A stretch of DNA of 64,000 nt from Colwellia sp. (GCA_013215295.1 JABSOZ010000007.1:124001-188000), one strand, 5' to 3'; numbered from the stretch's first letter, positions 35,333 to 44,427 are shown. Notes: generated by a model not told the origin, from the sequence alone. A program made the numbers and translations.

Positions 35333-36076
35333 ATGGCTGAAGCCAGCATTGAATTTAAAGGGTCGAGCTTTACCCTATCTGTTTTGCATTTAAAAACGTC
35401 AACATTATCTGATTTTCGTGATGATTTGAAAAAAAAAGTTGCCCAAGCCCCTGACTTCTTCTATTTGGTGCCGATCGTTGTTGATATAGAGCGAGTAGAC
35501 AGTTCTATTGATTACCAAGCGGTAAAGTTATTGGTTGAAGAATTTAAATTCACCTTTGTCGGCTTTACAGGTAACGTTCCTAAAGCACAGCGAAAGCTTA
35601 TTCGTGCGTTGGGTTTTTCGTTCGTGAACTCCGCAAATAGCGCTGTTAGTCGTACAAAAAAAGTTCAAGCGTCAACAAAAGCAGTTAAAGCTGATGAAGA
35701 AATCGTGGCAAAGGTTAAACAAACTCAAATTATCCCTCAGGTTTCGTTATTTACTGACAAAATACACCGTGGACAAATTCGTTCAGGTCAGCAAATTTAT
35801 GCCAAAGATCAAAACTTAGTAATTATTGGTTCTGTATCAGCAGGAGCTGAAGTAATTGCTGATGGCAACATTCATGTTTATGGCTCGTTACGTGGTCGCG
35901 CGATTGCTGGCGCCAAAGGCCATCATCAAGCACAAATTTATTGTCAAAACCTTGAAGCAGAGTTGGTTTCAATCAATGGCAACTATTGGCTGAGTGAGTC
36001 GATGGAACAGCATTGGAATTCACCTGCCTATATACATTTGTCTGACACTGAATTGGTGTCATCAAAACTTATTTAG
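35333..36076 (+). CDS. minC: Septum site-determining protein MinC
   Basis: The product is 247 residues from the ATG at 35333, where family members begin ([20 protein letters not shown]); an upstream ATG at 35288 would add 15 atypical residues. The N-terminal FtsZ-inhibiting domain runs to about residue 100. A charged, lysine-rich linker (about 110-140) follows, then the C-terminal beta-helix domain with [20 protein letters not shown] and the [17 protein letters not shown] motif that binds MinD. MinC blocks FtsZ ring formation at the poles. minD follows after 29 bases. Confidence 0.93.
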   Translation: MAEASIEFKGSSFTLSVLHLKTSTLSDFRDDLKKKVAQAPDFFYLVPIVVDIERVDSSIDYQAVKLLVEEFKFTFVGFTGNVPKAQRKLIRALGFSFVNSANSAVSRTKKVQASTKAVKADEEIVAKVKQTQIIPQVSLFTDKIHRGQIRSGQQIYAKDQNLVIIGSVSAGAEVIADGNIHVYGSLRGRAIAGAKGHHQAQIYCQNLEAELVSINGNYWLSESMEQHWNSPAYIHLSDTELVSSKLI

Positions 36077-36105
36077 TTAATTTATTTAGAAAGGATATTC
36101 GGTCT

Positions 36106-36915
36106 ATGGCACGAATAATAGTTGTAACATCAGGAAAGGGTGGCGTTGGTAAAACGACATCAAGCGCCGCTATTGGTATTGGATTGGCTTTAAAAGGTCA
36201 CAAGGTTGTATTAATCGACTTTGATATTGGTTTACGTAATCTCGATCTTATTATGGGCTGTGAACGTCGCGTAGTTTACGATTTTGTTAATGTCATAAAC
36301 GGTGAAGCTACTTTAAATCAGGCATTAATTAAAGACAAACGCGTGAGCAGTTTGTCAATATTACCCGCTTCACAAACGCGTGATAAAGATGCGTTAAATA
36401 AAGAAAATGTCGGTAAAGTACTCGACGATCTCGCTAAAAGATTTGATTATATTATTTGTGATTCACCAGCGGGTATTGAGGCTGGCGCTATGATGGCACT
36501 TTACTATGCAGATGAAGCTATAGTTACCACAAACCCTGAAGTATCATCAGTACGTGATTCTGATCGAATTTTAGGTATGTTAGCGAGCCGTTCTCGTCGT
36601 GCAGAACTTGGTTTAGAGCCAATCAAAGAACATTTATTATTAACACGTTATTCTCCTAAACGGGTAGAAGAAGGCGAAATGCTCAGTGTTGAAGATGTTG
36701 AAGACATTTTAGCGATACCTTTGTTAGGGGTGATTCCTGAATCACAAGCGGTACTTAAAGCCTCTAATGCAGGCGAGCCTGTGATTTTAGACACGGAAAG
36801 TGACGCCGGTAAAGCCTACCAAGATGTGATTGACCGTCTTTTAGGTGAAACGGTTGAATTTAGATTTTTAGTTGCCGAGAAAAAAGGCATTCTTAGTCGC
36901 TTATTTGGAGGTTAA
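36106..36915 (+). CDS. minD: Septum site-determining ATPase MinD
   Basis: The product is 269 residues. The deviant Walker A box is SGKGGVGKTT (residues 9-18), with the signature lysine 11 and catalytic lysine 16. IDFDIGLRNLDLIMG follows, and the C-terminus ends in an amphipathic helix (KKGILSRLFGG), which inserts into the membrane in the ATP state. MinD binds the membrane, recruits MinC and is released by MinE, giving pole-to-pole oscillation. AAAGGA lies upstream. The stop is one base before the minE start. Confidence 0.97.
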   Translation: MARIIVVTSGKGGVGKTTSSAAIGIGLALKGHKVVLIDFDIGLRNLDLIMGCERRVVYDFVNVINGEATLNQALIKDKRVSSLSILPASQTRDKDALNKENVGKVLDDLAKRFDYIICDSPAGIEAGAMMALYYADEAIVTTNPEVSSVRDSDRILGMLASRSRRAELGLEPIKEHLLLTRYSPKRVEEGEMLSVEDVEDILAIPLLGVIPESQAVLKASNAGEPVILDTESDAGKAYQDVIDRLLGETVEFRFLVAEKKGILSRLFGG

Positions 36916-36916
36916 C

Positions 36917-37195
36917 ATGGCATTACTTGATTATTTTCTACGGAAAAAAGAGAAGCAAGTAACAACGGCTTCAAAAGCCAAAGAGCGTTTACAAATTATT
37001 GTTGCGCATGAACGTAATAGTCGTAATAAACAACCTGATTATTTACCACAATTAACTGCAGATATTTTAAATGTATTACGTAAGTATGTCCAAGTATCAG
37101 ATAAAAGCTTGTCAATTAATCTTGATAATAAAGGCGGTGAATTAAACGTGCTAGAGTTAAATATTGAGTTACAGGATGAGAATAATCCTGATTAA
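36917..37195 (+). CDS. minE: Cell division topological factor MinE
   Basis: The product is 92 residues from the ATG at 36917 (MALLDYFLRKKEKQVTTAS), which has GGAGG (36907-36911) just upstream within the end of minD. A longer reading from 36872 overlaps minD and lacks family support. The anti-MinCD helix region (AKERLQIIVAHERN) and the C-terminal topological domain (PQLTADILNVLRKYVQV, then a beta strand) are in place. MinE triggers MinD ATP hydrolysis. It closes the minCDE operon, followed by a good terminator. Confidence 0.96.
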   Translation: MALLDYFLRKKEKQVTTASKAKERLQIIVAHERNSRNKQPDYLPQLTADILNVLRKYVQVSDKSLSINLDNKGGELNVLELNIELQDENNPD

Positions 37196-37259
37196 ACGTG
37201 CAGGCTTATAAAACCATAGCATTGACAGTGACTGTCGCGATGACAGATAAATAAAAAGG

Positions 37260-37284
37260 CCGATATGTAATGTATCGGTTTTTT
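37260..37284 (+). terminator. Rho-independent terminator of the min operon
   Basis: The stem CCGATA (37260-37265) pairs with TATCGG (37273-37278) across a 7-base loop and is followed directly by six T (37279-37284). It lies 64 bases after the minE stop. Confidence 0.85.
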
Positions 37285-37415
37285 AATGACCAAAATGTAG
37301 CAAGCAACTGCCAAAATCAAGGGCTTTCGACCACCACTTTCGTCACCCATTGATTGATAATCGGTTCATCTCTATTGTTTTATTAAGTGTCTAACTCTTC
37401 AGCTATAGATATATT

Positions 37416-38075
37416 TTAAATTATATTATCGGCTGTTATATTTGGAATCGCCGCAGCAATATTATTTTGTGGAATAATGAGCAGTTTCTCTTGTTTATTA
37501 TCGTATATGAACAGGTTTCGGGAAGTAGAGGCCACTATTTGTACATCGGTTAACAGGGTTGTGTTATTTTGCTGAATAGGGGCATTTAACGATAGGGAAT
37601 AACTCTGTGTCCTTTGCTCTTTTATTTTTTCGCTATACGAGTTTGCCTGAATGTATGGGTAAGTGCACAAAGCGAACAAACAAATCGCTCCAATAGTATA
37701 GGTAGGGTTTAATAAATAAGCGGGATAAGAAAAACCGTGATATATTTTTTTAAATAACGTGGGTTTTTTTGGGTCAGGGATCCGGCGTAATTCAAAAGTG
37801 TAAATAAGCGCCAAAATGAAAATAAAACTGGTATACATAAGAACAAGAGTCGGGTTCGATACAAGCGCTAACAAAAAGTCATTTAGCTCAATATGTTGAA
37901 AGACATTAACGGAAAATGTGTTAAGTAAAGTATCTAAATAAATAACGCCAGAAAAACTCCCTAAAAGGTAAAGTAACGTGATGAACACGGCTACATTATT
38001 TTTAATATAGTGTTTAATAGTGAGTAAATCACTATGCAATTTTGCATAGTATTTGTTGGCAGCCTCTAAAATCAT
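37416..38075 (-). CDS. Three-helix membrane protein of unknown function
   Basis: I start it at 38075 (219 residues), where AAGGGA lies about seven bases upstream; ATGs at 38081 and 38114 fit the ribosome site less well. Three membrane segments are visible: AVFITLLYLLGSFSGVIYL (about 30-48), LVLMYTSFIFILALIYTF (about 80-97), and YTIGAICLFALCTYPYI (about 126-142). A C-terminal region of about 70 residues (ILNAPIQQNNTTLLTDVQIV-like strands, KLLIIPQNNIAAAIPNI) is probably on one side of the membrane. I do not recognise a family. It lies between the min operon and a DEAD-box helicase, in the opposite direction. Confidence 0.6.
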   Translation of the reverse strand: MILEAANKYYAKLHSDLLTIKHYIKNNVAVFITLLYLLGSFSGVIYLDTLLNTFSVNVFQHIELNDFLLALVSNPTLVLMYTSFIFILALIYTFELRRIPDPKKPTLFKKIYHGFSYPAYLLNPTYTIGAICLFALCTYPYIQANSYSEKIKEQRTQSYSLSLNAPIQQNNTTLLTDVQIVASTSRNLFIYDNKQEKLLIIPQNNIAAAIPNITADNII

Positions 38076-38415
38076 TTTCATTCCCTTCAAAAATCGGGTA
38101 AAACCATAGCTCAAGTAACTTGTATAGTAAAGGTTAAGGTATTGAAATCTTGGTACTTTGAGGGGTATCTTTAAAGTTGTCTTATGTCGATACTTTGTTT
38201 GTATATTTATTATAGCTGAGAGAACAAATAGTACAGGATTAGCTGAATAAATTAAGTCCTACTAATGGAAGTTACCATATAGGTAAGCTTAAGTAACGGT
38301 GTGCTTGTATGAGACTAAATGACGCTTAAGCATTGTTTGCCGATTTCACTAACTCACTGCAGTATAAGTGCGCTAAAATAGTGGTACTTATCTTAGTTTT
38401 GAGCTCTTTATATTA

Positions 38416-39726
38416 ATGACCACTGTTACAACGCCAGCCAACTTTACAGAACTTGGCCTTATTACACCTTTGTTAGCCCGATTAACTGAGCTGGAATATC
38501 AACAGCCAACACCTATTCAAGCGAAAGCTATCCCAAGTGTATTAGTAGGGCGTGACTTAATTGCTGGGGCTAATACTGGTTCGGGTAAAACAGCCACCTT
38601 TGCACTGCCTATGCTACAGCACATTTTTAAAGAGCAAGGTGCGGATAAATCATTAAGTAGCAAAAAAAATCAGGGTAACTATGTTACGGGGCTAATTTTA
38701 GTGCCAACTCGCGAACTTGCGAAGCAAGTTGCAGACAGCATTAAATCTTATTCGGCACACTTTAATGGTGCGATTAAAACGGTGGCTGTTTTTGGTGGAG
38801 TATCCGTTAATACGCAAATGCTCGCGTTACGCGGTGGCACTGATATTTTAGTTGCAACACCAGGTCGATTAATTGATTTAATTTCCAGTAATGCCATTAA
38901 GCTCGACTTGGTTAAGACTCTTGTGCTTGATGAAGCCGATCGCATGTTAAGTTTAGGTTTTACTGAAGAGCTGACTGCGTTATTAGCATTATTACCAAAG
39001 AAAAAACAAATATTATTATTTTCTGCAACATTTCCTGAGCAAGTAAAAGCGTTAACGCAAGAATTACTTAACAACCCTATTGAAATACAAGTGCAAAGTG
39101 CTGATGCCAGCACTTTAGTACAACGAGTATTTACCGTTAATAAGGGCGATAAAACCGCCGTGTTAGCGCATTTGATTAAGCAAAACGAATGGCGACAAGC
39201 ACTCATTTTTGTTAATGCTAAACATCACTGTGAGCACTTAGCCGAAAAACTCGCTAAACGTGGTATAACCGCTGAAGTGTTTCATGGTGATAAAGGACAG
39301 GGCGAACGAAGCCGAGTGCTTGACGGGTTTAAAGCAGGCACGATAGAAGTGTTAATTGCCACTGATATTGCGGCTCGTGGTTTAGATATTGAAAAACTGC
39401 CCGTGGTCATCAATTTTAACTTACCAAGAAGTCCATCAGATTATATGCACCGTATTGGTCGAAGTGGCCGTGCTGGTGAAGTAGGTTTAGCATTATCGCT
39501 TATCGACCATGAAGATTATCACCATTTCAATGTTATCGAGAAAAAGAACAAAATCCGTCTTGAACGTGAACAAGTCAAAGGTTTTGAAGCGGATGAAGTG
39601 AGTAGTGATTCAATTACTGCTGCTGCAAAACCAATGGCAAAACCTGAAGGCACAGGTAAGAAAAAGCGTAAAAAGAAACCGACAGTAAATGCAGATATTT
39701 GGTCGGGATATTCTGACCCAGAATAA
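38416..39726 (+). CDS. DEAD-box RNA helicase (RhlE-like)
   Basis: The product is 436 residues. All core motifs are present: Q motif region FTELGLITPLLARLTELEYQ with PTPIQ, motif I ANTGSGKTA, Ia PTRELAKQ, Ib TPGRL, II DEAD, III SAT, and motifs V-VI with ATDIAARGLDIE and HRIGRSGRAG. The C-terminal tail is short and basic (KKKRKKKP), typical of RhlE/SrmB-like proteins rather than DeaD or DbpA, which carry extra RNA-binding domains. It unwinds short RNA duplexes, most likely in ribosome assembly or RNA decay. It is transcribed alone. The exact orthologue is not certain. Confidence 0.92.
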   Translation: MTTVTTPANFTELGLITPLLARLTELEYQQPTPIQAKAIPSVLVGRDLIAGANTGSGKTATFALPMLQHIFKEQGADKSLSSKKNQGNYVTGLILVPTRELAKQVADSIKSYSAHFNGAIKTVAVFGGVSVNTQMLALRGGTDILVATPGRLIDLISSNAIKLDLVKTLVLDEADRMLSLGFTEELTALLALLPKKKQILLFSATFPEQVKALTQELLNNPIEIQVQSADASTLVQRVFTVNKGDKTAVLAHLIKQNEWRQALIFVNAKHHCEHLAEKLAKRGITAEVFHGDKGQGERSRVLDGFKAGTIEVLIATDIAARGLDIEKLPVVINFNLPRSPSDYMHRIGRSGRAGEVGLALSLIDHEDYHHFNVIEKKNKIRLEREQVKGFEADEVSSDSITAAAKPMAKPEGTGKKKRKKKPTVNADIWSGYSDPE

Positions 39727-39772
39727 GCTTTATCTTTCATACTCTACGGTTTTTGAAGAAATGATATGTGTG

Positions 39773-39808
39773 CTTACGCTAATTTAAAATAAGCGTAAGT
39801 ATTTATTA
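39773..39808 (+). terminator. Terminator-like hairpin after the DEAD-box gene
   Basis: The stem CTTACGCT (39773-39780) pairs with AGCGTAAG (39792-39799) across an 11-base loop and is followed by TATTTATT. It lies between the helicase and the converging solute-binding protein gene, so it may serve both. Confidence 0.6.
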
Positions 39809-39906
39809 TTACAGTAATATTCTTCTAGGTTTTAATAAGATAGATTTAATTGTAATGATTAGATGTATCTTAAGAAAGTCGTGTATTTCTCGTGAAAAAT
39901 TTCAGT

Positions 39907-40659
39907 TCATTTTTCCATCAAATCTATTTTGCTGAATTCAATAAATTCTGGAGATTTTGATAACAGATTATATGCTTCTTGTAGTTTTTTTATTCGCACA
40001 TTATCAAAGTTAACTTTACTAAAAGCATAGTAGATAGGATCGCTATTGATAATTAAAGGATGAATGTCGAGTAAGTTTTTTATTTCATTTGGCAGATTAT
40101 CTATAAAAATCTCGTCAACAACTAAAGCATCAACTCTACCGGTATTTAAGAATTTTATGCCGATGTCATTATCTGCGAGTTCTCGTAATTTTGTTTTTAG
40201 CTTAATATTATTGTCTAAAATTCCTTCGAACTTTTTACCGAAATAAGATCCTCTTTGAAGCACAAGAATAGCATCAAGTCTTTTAAGTTGTTCCCAAGAG
40301 TGGATAAGAGAAAGTGAATTTTTTTTACTCACCAATCTTATTCTTTCAATACGTAATGGGCCAATGAAATGATAGTATTCTTCACGAAGTTTATTTTTAC
40401 TCATATTTAACATTAAATCGACTTCACCCGTTTTAAGCATCTTTAAACCGCGTGCCCATGGTGCTTCAATTGTTGTTAGTGTACAGCCTGCATTTTCTAC
40501 CAAAGCACTGCCATATTTGATATCTAAACCTGTCCAAACGTTATCTTTTTTAACGGACATTGGGGGAAATGAGTGCACCCTAAGTGAGATTTCACAAGAA
40601 TAAGCTGAAAAATTAACAAGGTACAAAGCAATGATTACAGTAAAGTGTTTTATGTTAAT
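39907..40659 (-). CDS. Orphan solute-binding protein, family 3, with an apparent non-standard start
   Basis: The mature sequence follows the SBP family 3 pattern: LRVHSFPPMSVKKDNVWTGLDIKYG, then APWARGLKMLKTGEVDLMLNMSKN, a hinge near LVLQRGSYFGKKF and a closing helix. The first standard start codon (TTG, 40626) would cut the signal peptide in half. Reading upstream in frame to the stop at 40672-40674 gives an intact signal peptide (KHFTVIIALYLVNFSAYS) with no ATG, GTG or TTG. An ATT at 40659 lies ten bases after GAGG and would give 250 residues starting NIKHFTVIIA; an ATA at 40653 is the other option. Either it uses a rare start or the start codon has mutated. No transporter genes are adjacent. 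Confidence 0.65.
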   Translation of the reverse strand: MNIKHFTVIIALYLVNFSAYSCEISLRVHSFPPMSVKKDNVWTGLDIKYGSALVENAGCTLTTIEAPWARGLKMLKTGEVDLMLNMSKNKLREEYYHFIGPLRIERIRLVSKKNSLSLIHSWEQLKRLDAILVLQRGSYFGKKFEGILDNNIKLKTKLRELADNDIGIKFLNTGRVDALVVDEIFIDNLPNEIKNLLDIHPLIINSDPIYYAFSKVNFDNVRIKKLQEAYNLLSKSPEFIEFSKIDLMEK

Positions 40660-41095
40660 AGCTAATTTGCCTCAGTTCTAAAAATAATGATTTTTCAGTT
40701 TGTTGAATTGTGAGTAATACATCAGTTGAATATTTATTATAGTAATTAATCTATGAAAAGTCTCAATTGACTTCATTATTGATTGAGTTCAATAAAGAAT
40801 ACTTAAAAAGCGTTTACTTATTTCGTTCATTTATATTTTTTGGAAAATAAAAAATCCTATGCTGAAGAAAAATTCCTGTCAAAAAACGTGATTAATGAAA
40901 TGATTCTATGATATTACGGGCGTATTTTAGAAAATTTTCATTGTAAATTATAAGCTTTAGCGCTGTTATTAAGCTCCATATGCAATTCTACTCATATTAA
41001 AAACTAACTCGGTAGTTTTATTCTCACCCTATTGATATTATCATTACGGTAATATCATTTATTTTAACCCTACCTGTTAAGTTGACTCATATTCT
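40660..41095. other. Divergent intergenic region
   Basis: About 435 AT-rich bases between the solute-binding protein (minus) and the AraC-type regulator (plus). A small inverted repeat, GATATTA with TAATATC near 41034-41056, lies about 45 bases before the regulator start and could be an operator. Otherwise I see nothing. Confidence 0.35.
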
Positions 41096-42232
41096 ATGCC
41101 TATTTTACTACAACATTTATTTGCGATAGGTGGTTTTCAAGGGATATTACTTTTTTGCTTGTTGAGCATTGGCAGTCAAAATACAAAAGCTAATAGGATC
41201 TTAGGTGTCTGGTGCTTATTTTTAGGGCTGTTTTTCCTTGGGATCTTAGTGCATGTTCAAAATGAACTTAATGTTTTCTCAATATTAATTGGCTGGAATA
41301 TCTATTTACCAGCCAGTTATGGGGCGTTGCTTTATTTGTATTGTCGACAAGCGATAACGGACAGGCCCTTAGTATGGAAAGATGCTCTTCATTTACTGCC
41401 GGTTTTATCGTGTTATTTACTCAATGTAGATATTTTATTTGCTTCTGCTGAAACTAAATTTAATTGGACGACAGCAGCTTCAGATGGCCCAATTTCATTG
41501 TCATTAGCTCAAATAATCACTTATGTTCAAGCATTTGTTTATCTTGGCTTTAGTTTTTATATGGTGAGACGGTATCAGCAGCAAGCCAAACAAAATTTGT
41601 CAGATTTTAACCCCGAAATATTTCGTTGGATCTGGGTTTTGCTTATACTCACTCTCAGTGTTTGGTCGTTTAAGTCCGTTTCATCTTCAGAAACACTTTA
41701 TTTCTTGTCTATAACCAGTGACATTATCATTATTTTTCTTATTTATGGTGTTGCTTTAGCGCAATGGCGAAACCCGAGATTATTTACCATAAATAAAATT
41801 GAAGCGATTGTTACGCTACAAAACGTTTCAAAAGAAACAGAAAGTAAACCTGAGCAAGATAAACATAATTCAGGTGCTTTAGATGTCAGCACCAGAGATT
41901 GTATATTGAAAGATGTTAAGCAATATATGGAAAATGAACATGCTTACAAAGATAACCAATTAAACTTAATAAGTTTATCTGAGTTGGTTGGGGTAAGTAC
42001 CCATCACTTATCTGAAGTGTTGAATCAACATGAAGGGAAAAATTTCTACCAATTTGTTAATGATTATCGTGTTAACTATGTTTGCGAACACCTTATTAAA
42101 GGCAGCAAGCCGAAAATTATTGAATTAGCTTTAGATGCTGGTTTTTCTTCAAAAAGTACCTTTAATGCTGTTTTTAAACAATTTACCGGACTTAGTCCAA
42201 CCCAATATCGCCAAAAAGTACAAAACACCTAA
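41096..42232 (+). CDS. AraC-family regulator with multi-pass membrane sensor domain
   Basis: The product is 378 residues. The first 225 contain seven hydrophobic segments (for example IGGFQGILLFCLLSIG, ILGVWCLFLGLFFLGILV, ASYGALLYLYC). The C-terminal 110 residues are an AraC-type double helix-turn-helix: LNLISLSELVGVSTHHLSEVLN and then IIELALDAGFSSKSTFNAVFKQFTGLSP with the closing QYR. Seven-membrane AraC regulators are frequent in Alteromonadales and Bacteroidetes and are thought to sense a membrane or external signal. The alpha/beta hydrolase gene starts 107 bases downstream on the same strand and may be its target or partner. Confidence 0.9.
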   Translation: MPILLQHLFAIGGFQGILLFCLLSIGSQNTKANRILGVWCLFLGLFFLGILVHVQNELNVFSILIGWNIYLPASYGALLYLYCRQAITDRPLVWKDALHLLPVLSCYLLNVDILFASAETKFNWTTAASDGPISLSLAQIITYVQAFVYLGFSFYMVRRYQQQAKQNLSDFNPEIFRWIWVLLILTLSVWSFKSVSSSETLYFLSITSDIIIIFLIYGVALAQWRNPRLFTINKIEAIVTLQNVSKETESKPEQDKHNSGALDVSTRDCILKDVKQYMENEHAYKDNQLNLISLSELVGVSTHHLSEVLNQHEGKNFYQFVNDYRVNYVCEHLIKGSKPKIIELALDAGFSSKSTFNAVFKQFTGLSPTQYRQKVQNT

Positions 42233-42339
42233 TAATAGAGGCTTGCTCGGTCGACATAGACGTCTGATTTGGTCAATTCAGACGAAAGTCTCTTATACGT
42301 GTGTTCAAATTTATTCTTCAAAATTAAAAGAGAATAAAA

Positions 42340-43143
42340 ATGAAAAAAATAATAATTTTATTATCAGTACTACTCACTTTTACTACCCATGCAGAAACTT
42401 CAAAAGTTAATATCGGTGAATTCGATATTTCTTATGAAGTTTCAGGGCAAGGGAAACATGTAATATTGATGGAAGCTGGAATGGGGAAAAGTTTAACAAC
42501 TTGGGATCCTATTTATAATGAACTGACTAAAACAGCGAAAGTTATACGTTATTCCCGTGTAGGAGAGGGAGACTCTACAAAGGTAAAGCGTCAGTTTTCC
42601 ATGTCAAATTCAGTACAACATCTTGATAAGTTTCTAAAGGCATTAAAAGTCGAAGTTCCCATGGTTTTGGTTGCCCATTCTTATGGTGGATTAATTGTCA
42701 GAAAGTTTGCAGCTTTATATCCTGAACGGGTTAAAGCAATACTGTTAATTGACCCTTCTTCAGAGCATGATTTAGACATTATGCGCACCATCGATTTACC
42801 CCAAGCGATAAAAGAGATTTCCTTTATGAAAACCATGGGAATTGAAAACGGCCTAGATAATTCATTTTTGGAATATTGGAGTAAGCGTCCAATGCCCAAT
42901 TACCCCGAAATAAAAGATATTCCCGTGCTGATGATTGCAACCATTAAGAAGTATACCAATCCTCCGATGTTATTATTAACAGATAAAGGCAGAGAAATAA
43001 TGGGGCAGAGTCATCAGTCCTGGGCTGAGAGTTTTCCTCAAGGGCGAGCAGTGTTAACGACCAATAGCTATCATCATATACATCGCGATGAACCGGAATT
43101 GGTGTTAAAAGAATTTAATAAACTATTAAAAGCTCTCGATTGA
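42340..43143 (+). CDS. Secreted alpha/beta-hydrolase
   Basis: The product is 267 residues with a signal peptide (MKKIIILLSVLLTFTTHA). The fold is alpha/beta hydrolase: the nucleophile elbow is AHSYGG near residues 112-117 (serine 114), preceded by a typical LDKFLKALKVEVPMVLV helix-strand. The oxyanion region is LMEAGMGKSLTTWDPIY, and the last histidine is in SYHHIHRDEPELV near 249-252. It is probably a periplasmic esterase, lactonase or similar; the substrate is unknown. It follows the AraC-type regulator on the same strand. AGAGAAT is a modest ribosome site. Confidence 0.82.
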   Translation: MKKIIILLSVLLTFTTHAETSKVNIGEFDISYEVSGQGKHVILMEAGMGKSLTTWDPIYNELTKTAKVIRYSRVGEGDSTKVKRQFSMSNSVQHLDKFLKALKVEVPMVLVAHSYGGLIVRKFAALYPERVKAILLIDPSSEHDLDIMRTIDLPQAIKEISFMKTMGIENGLDNSFLEYWSKRPMPNYPEIKDIPVLMIATIKKYTNPPMLLLTDKGREIMGQSHQSWAESFPQGRAVLTTNSYHHIHRDEPELVLKEFNKLLKALD

Positions 43144-43179
43144 TACAGCCGCACCTAGACGTTAAATAAAGGATATAGG

Positions 43180-43209
43180 TTTAACTCACTTTAACAAACG
43201 TGAGTTAAA
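43180..43209 (+). terminator. Terminator-like hairpin after the hydrolase gene
   Basis: A perfect 10-bp stem (TTTAACTCAC at 43180-43189 with GTGAGTTAAA at 43200-43209) has a 10-base loop and lies 37 bases after the hydrolase stop. The T-run is weak. Confidence 0.55.
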
Positions 43210-43296
43210 TTGCTAAATTGTTAAAATGTATTGGTAAATGTTTAATGGAATAGCGACAATACTGTTTATTCAAGTTTTTTGTTTTTAGGAAAGAGA

Positions 43297-43554
43297 ATGA
43301 ACCCAATTATTGAAACGTTAAAAGAATTAAATGTTAGTGAAGAAAAGATTAAAGAACTTTTTCAAGTACTCACTGAAAATCCAATGATGGCAATGGTGAC
43401 CATTCAATCGTTAGGTTTACCACCAGAAAAGCTGCAATCCATCATGATGATGGTGATGTCTAGCCCTGATTTAATCAAAGAAGCCGTTGAAGAGCTGGGT
43501 TTAGACTTTGCTAAAGTAGAAGAAGCTAAAGCCAAGTTAAAAGAAAATCAATAA
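43297..43554 (+). CDS. DUF2999 family protein
   Basis: The product is 85 residues from the ATG at 43297, which has AGGAAAGAG just upstream; an earlier possible start at 43279 lacks one. It is soluble, helical and acidic: MNPIIETLKELNVSEEKIKELFQ, then NPMMAMVTIQSLGLPPEKLQSIMMMVMSSP. DUF2999 is a small family found mainly in Vibrio, Shewanella and Colwellia-type bacteria and has no known function. It is followed by small genes in the same direction (zinc ribbon, DUF924, RDD) with short gaps, so an operon is likely. Confidence 0.85.
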   Translation: MNPIIETLKELNVSEEKIKELFQVLTENPMMAMVTIQSLGLPPEKLQSIMMMVMSSPDLIKEAVEELGLDFAKVEEAKAKLKENQ

Positions 43555-43574
43555 CAGCTCACGTTATTATACTG

Positions 43575-43826
43575 ATGGCCAAACCTAATAAGAAAGCTCC
43601 TGAGAAGTCTGTAAATATTTATTGTAGTAAGTGCAGAGCATCTTTATATAAGTATAAAAAAGGCGGTAAAGGGGCTTTAATCAAATGCTTTAAAGCACGT
43701 ATTGTTACTGACTTTACCGTTACACCCTGTGTTTGCCCAAATTGTGAAATTGTTTTTGCCCGTGAAATGTTAATTCGCGGCATGCCTGCATTTAAAATGA
43801 TTGGTGGTAAGGTTACTTTTAAATAA
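43575..43826 (+). CDS. Small zinc-ribbon protein
   Basis: The product is 83 residues. Two cysteine pairs form a zinc ribbon: C-S-K-C (residues 17-20) and C-P-N-C (residues 55-58, preceded by another cysteine at 53). The protein is very basic (YKKGGKGALIKCFKARI), which suggests nucleic-acid contact. I do not recognise a named family. It lies 21 bases after the DUF2999 gene and 43 bases before the DUF924 gene. The ribosome site is weak, so translation may depend on coupling with the preceding gene. Confidence 0.65.
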   Translation: MAKPNKKAPEKSVNIYCSKCRASLYKYKKGGKGALIKCFKARIVTDFTVTPCVCPNCEIVFAREMLIRGMPAFKMIGGKVTFK

Positions 43827-43868
43827 GGTTTGATTGATAAGATAGTTAAGACTATTAAGGTATTGTAA

Positions 43869-44408
43869 ATGAATGCAGATGATATTTTAAATTTCTGGTT
43901 TAAAGAAATTGAGCAATCACAATGGTGGGTAAAAGATTTAACGTTTGATCAATTGATCATCGATAAGTTTTCTAACATTCATCAGTCAGCAAATGCTTGT
44001 GAGCTATTTGAGTGGAGGTCCTCGCCAAGAGGGCGGCTGGCAGAAATCATTATTTTAGATCAGTTCTCACGAAACATGTACCGAGACACACCGCGTTCTT
44101 TTACATCAGACCCCTTAGCTTTAGCACTTGCTCAAGAAGCGATAGCGTTTGGTGCTGATAAACATTTAAATACCATTGAAAGAAATTTTCTGTATATGCC
44201 CTTCATGCACAGTGAATCTTTAGCAATACATGAAGTTGCGGTTAAGTTATATTTGAATAACGGTGTTGGTTCAAGTCTCGATTTTGAAAACAAACATAAA
44301 ATAATAATCGAAAGGTTTGGACGTTATCCTCACCGAAATATCATACTCAGCAGAAAATCTAGCAATGAAGAAATTGAGTTTTTAACGCAGGCCAATTCTT
44401 CTTTTTAA
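43869..44408 (+). CDS. DUF924 family protein
   Basis: The product is 179 residues, soluble. The family features are all present: ILNFWFKEIEQSQWWVKD at the start, RGRLAEIIILDQFSRNMYRDTPRSFTSDPLAL in the middle and NFLYMPFMHSESLAIHE followed by R-x-G-R-Y-P-H-R-N near the end. DUF924 adopts an all-helical TPR-like fold. Its biochemical role is not known. It sits between the zinc-ribbon and RDD genes in the same direction. Confidence 0.9.
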   Translation: MNADDILNFWFKEIEQSQWWVKDLTFDQLIIDKFSNIHQSANACELFEWRSSPRGRLAEIIILDQFSRNMYRDTPRSFTSDPLALALAQEAIAFGADKHLNTIERNFLYMPFMHSESLAIHEVAVKLYLNNGVGSSLDFENKHKIIIERFGRYPHRNIILSRKSSNEEIEFLTQANSSF

Positions 44409-44427
44409 TTATGGAGCAATAATTTAC

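Noticed and set aside
42135-42410. 91-codon reading spanning the end of the AraC gene and the start of the hydrolase gene
   Set aside because: It is a shifted frame of two well-supported genes.
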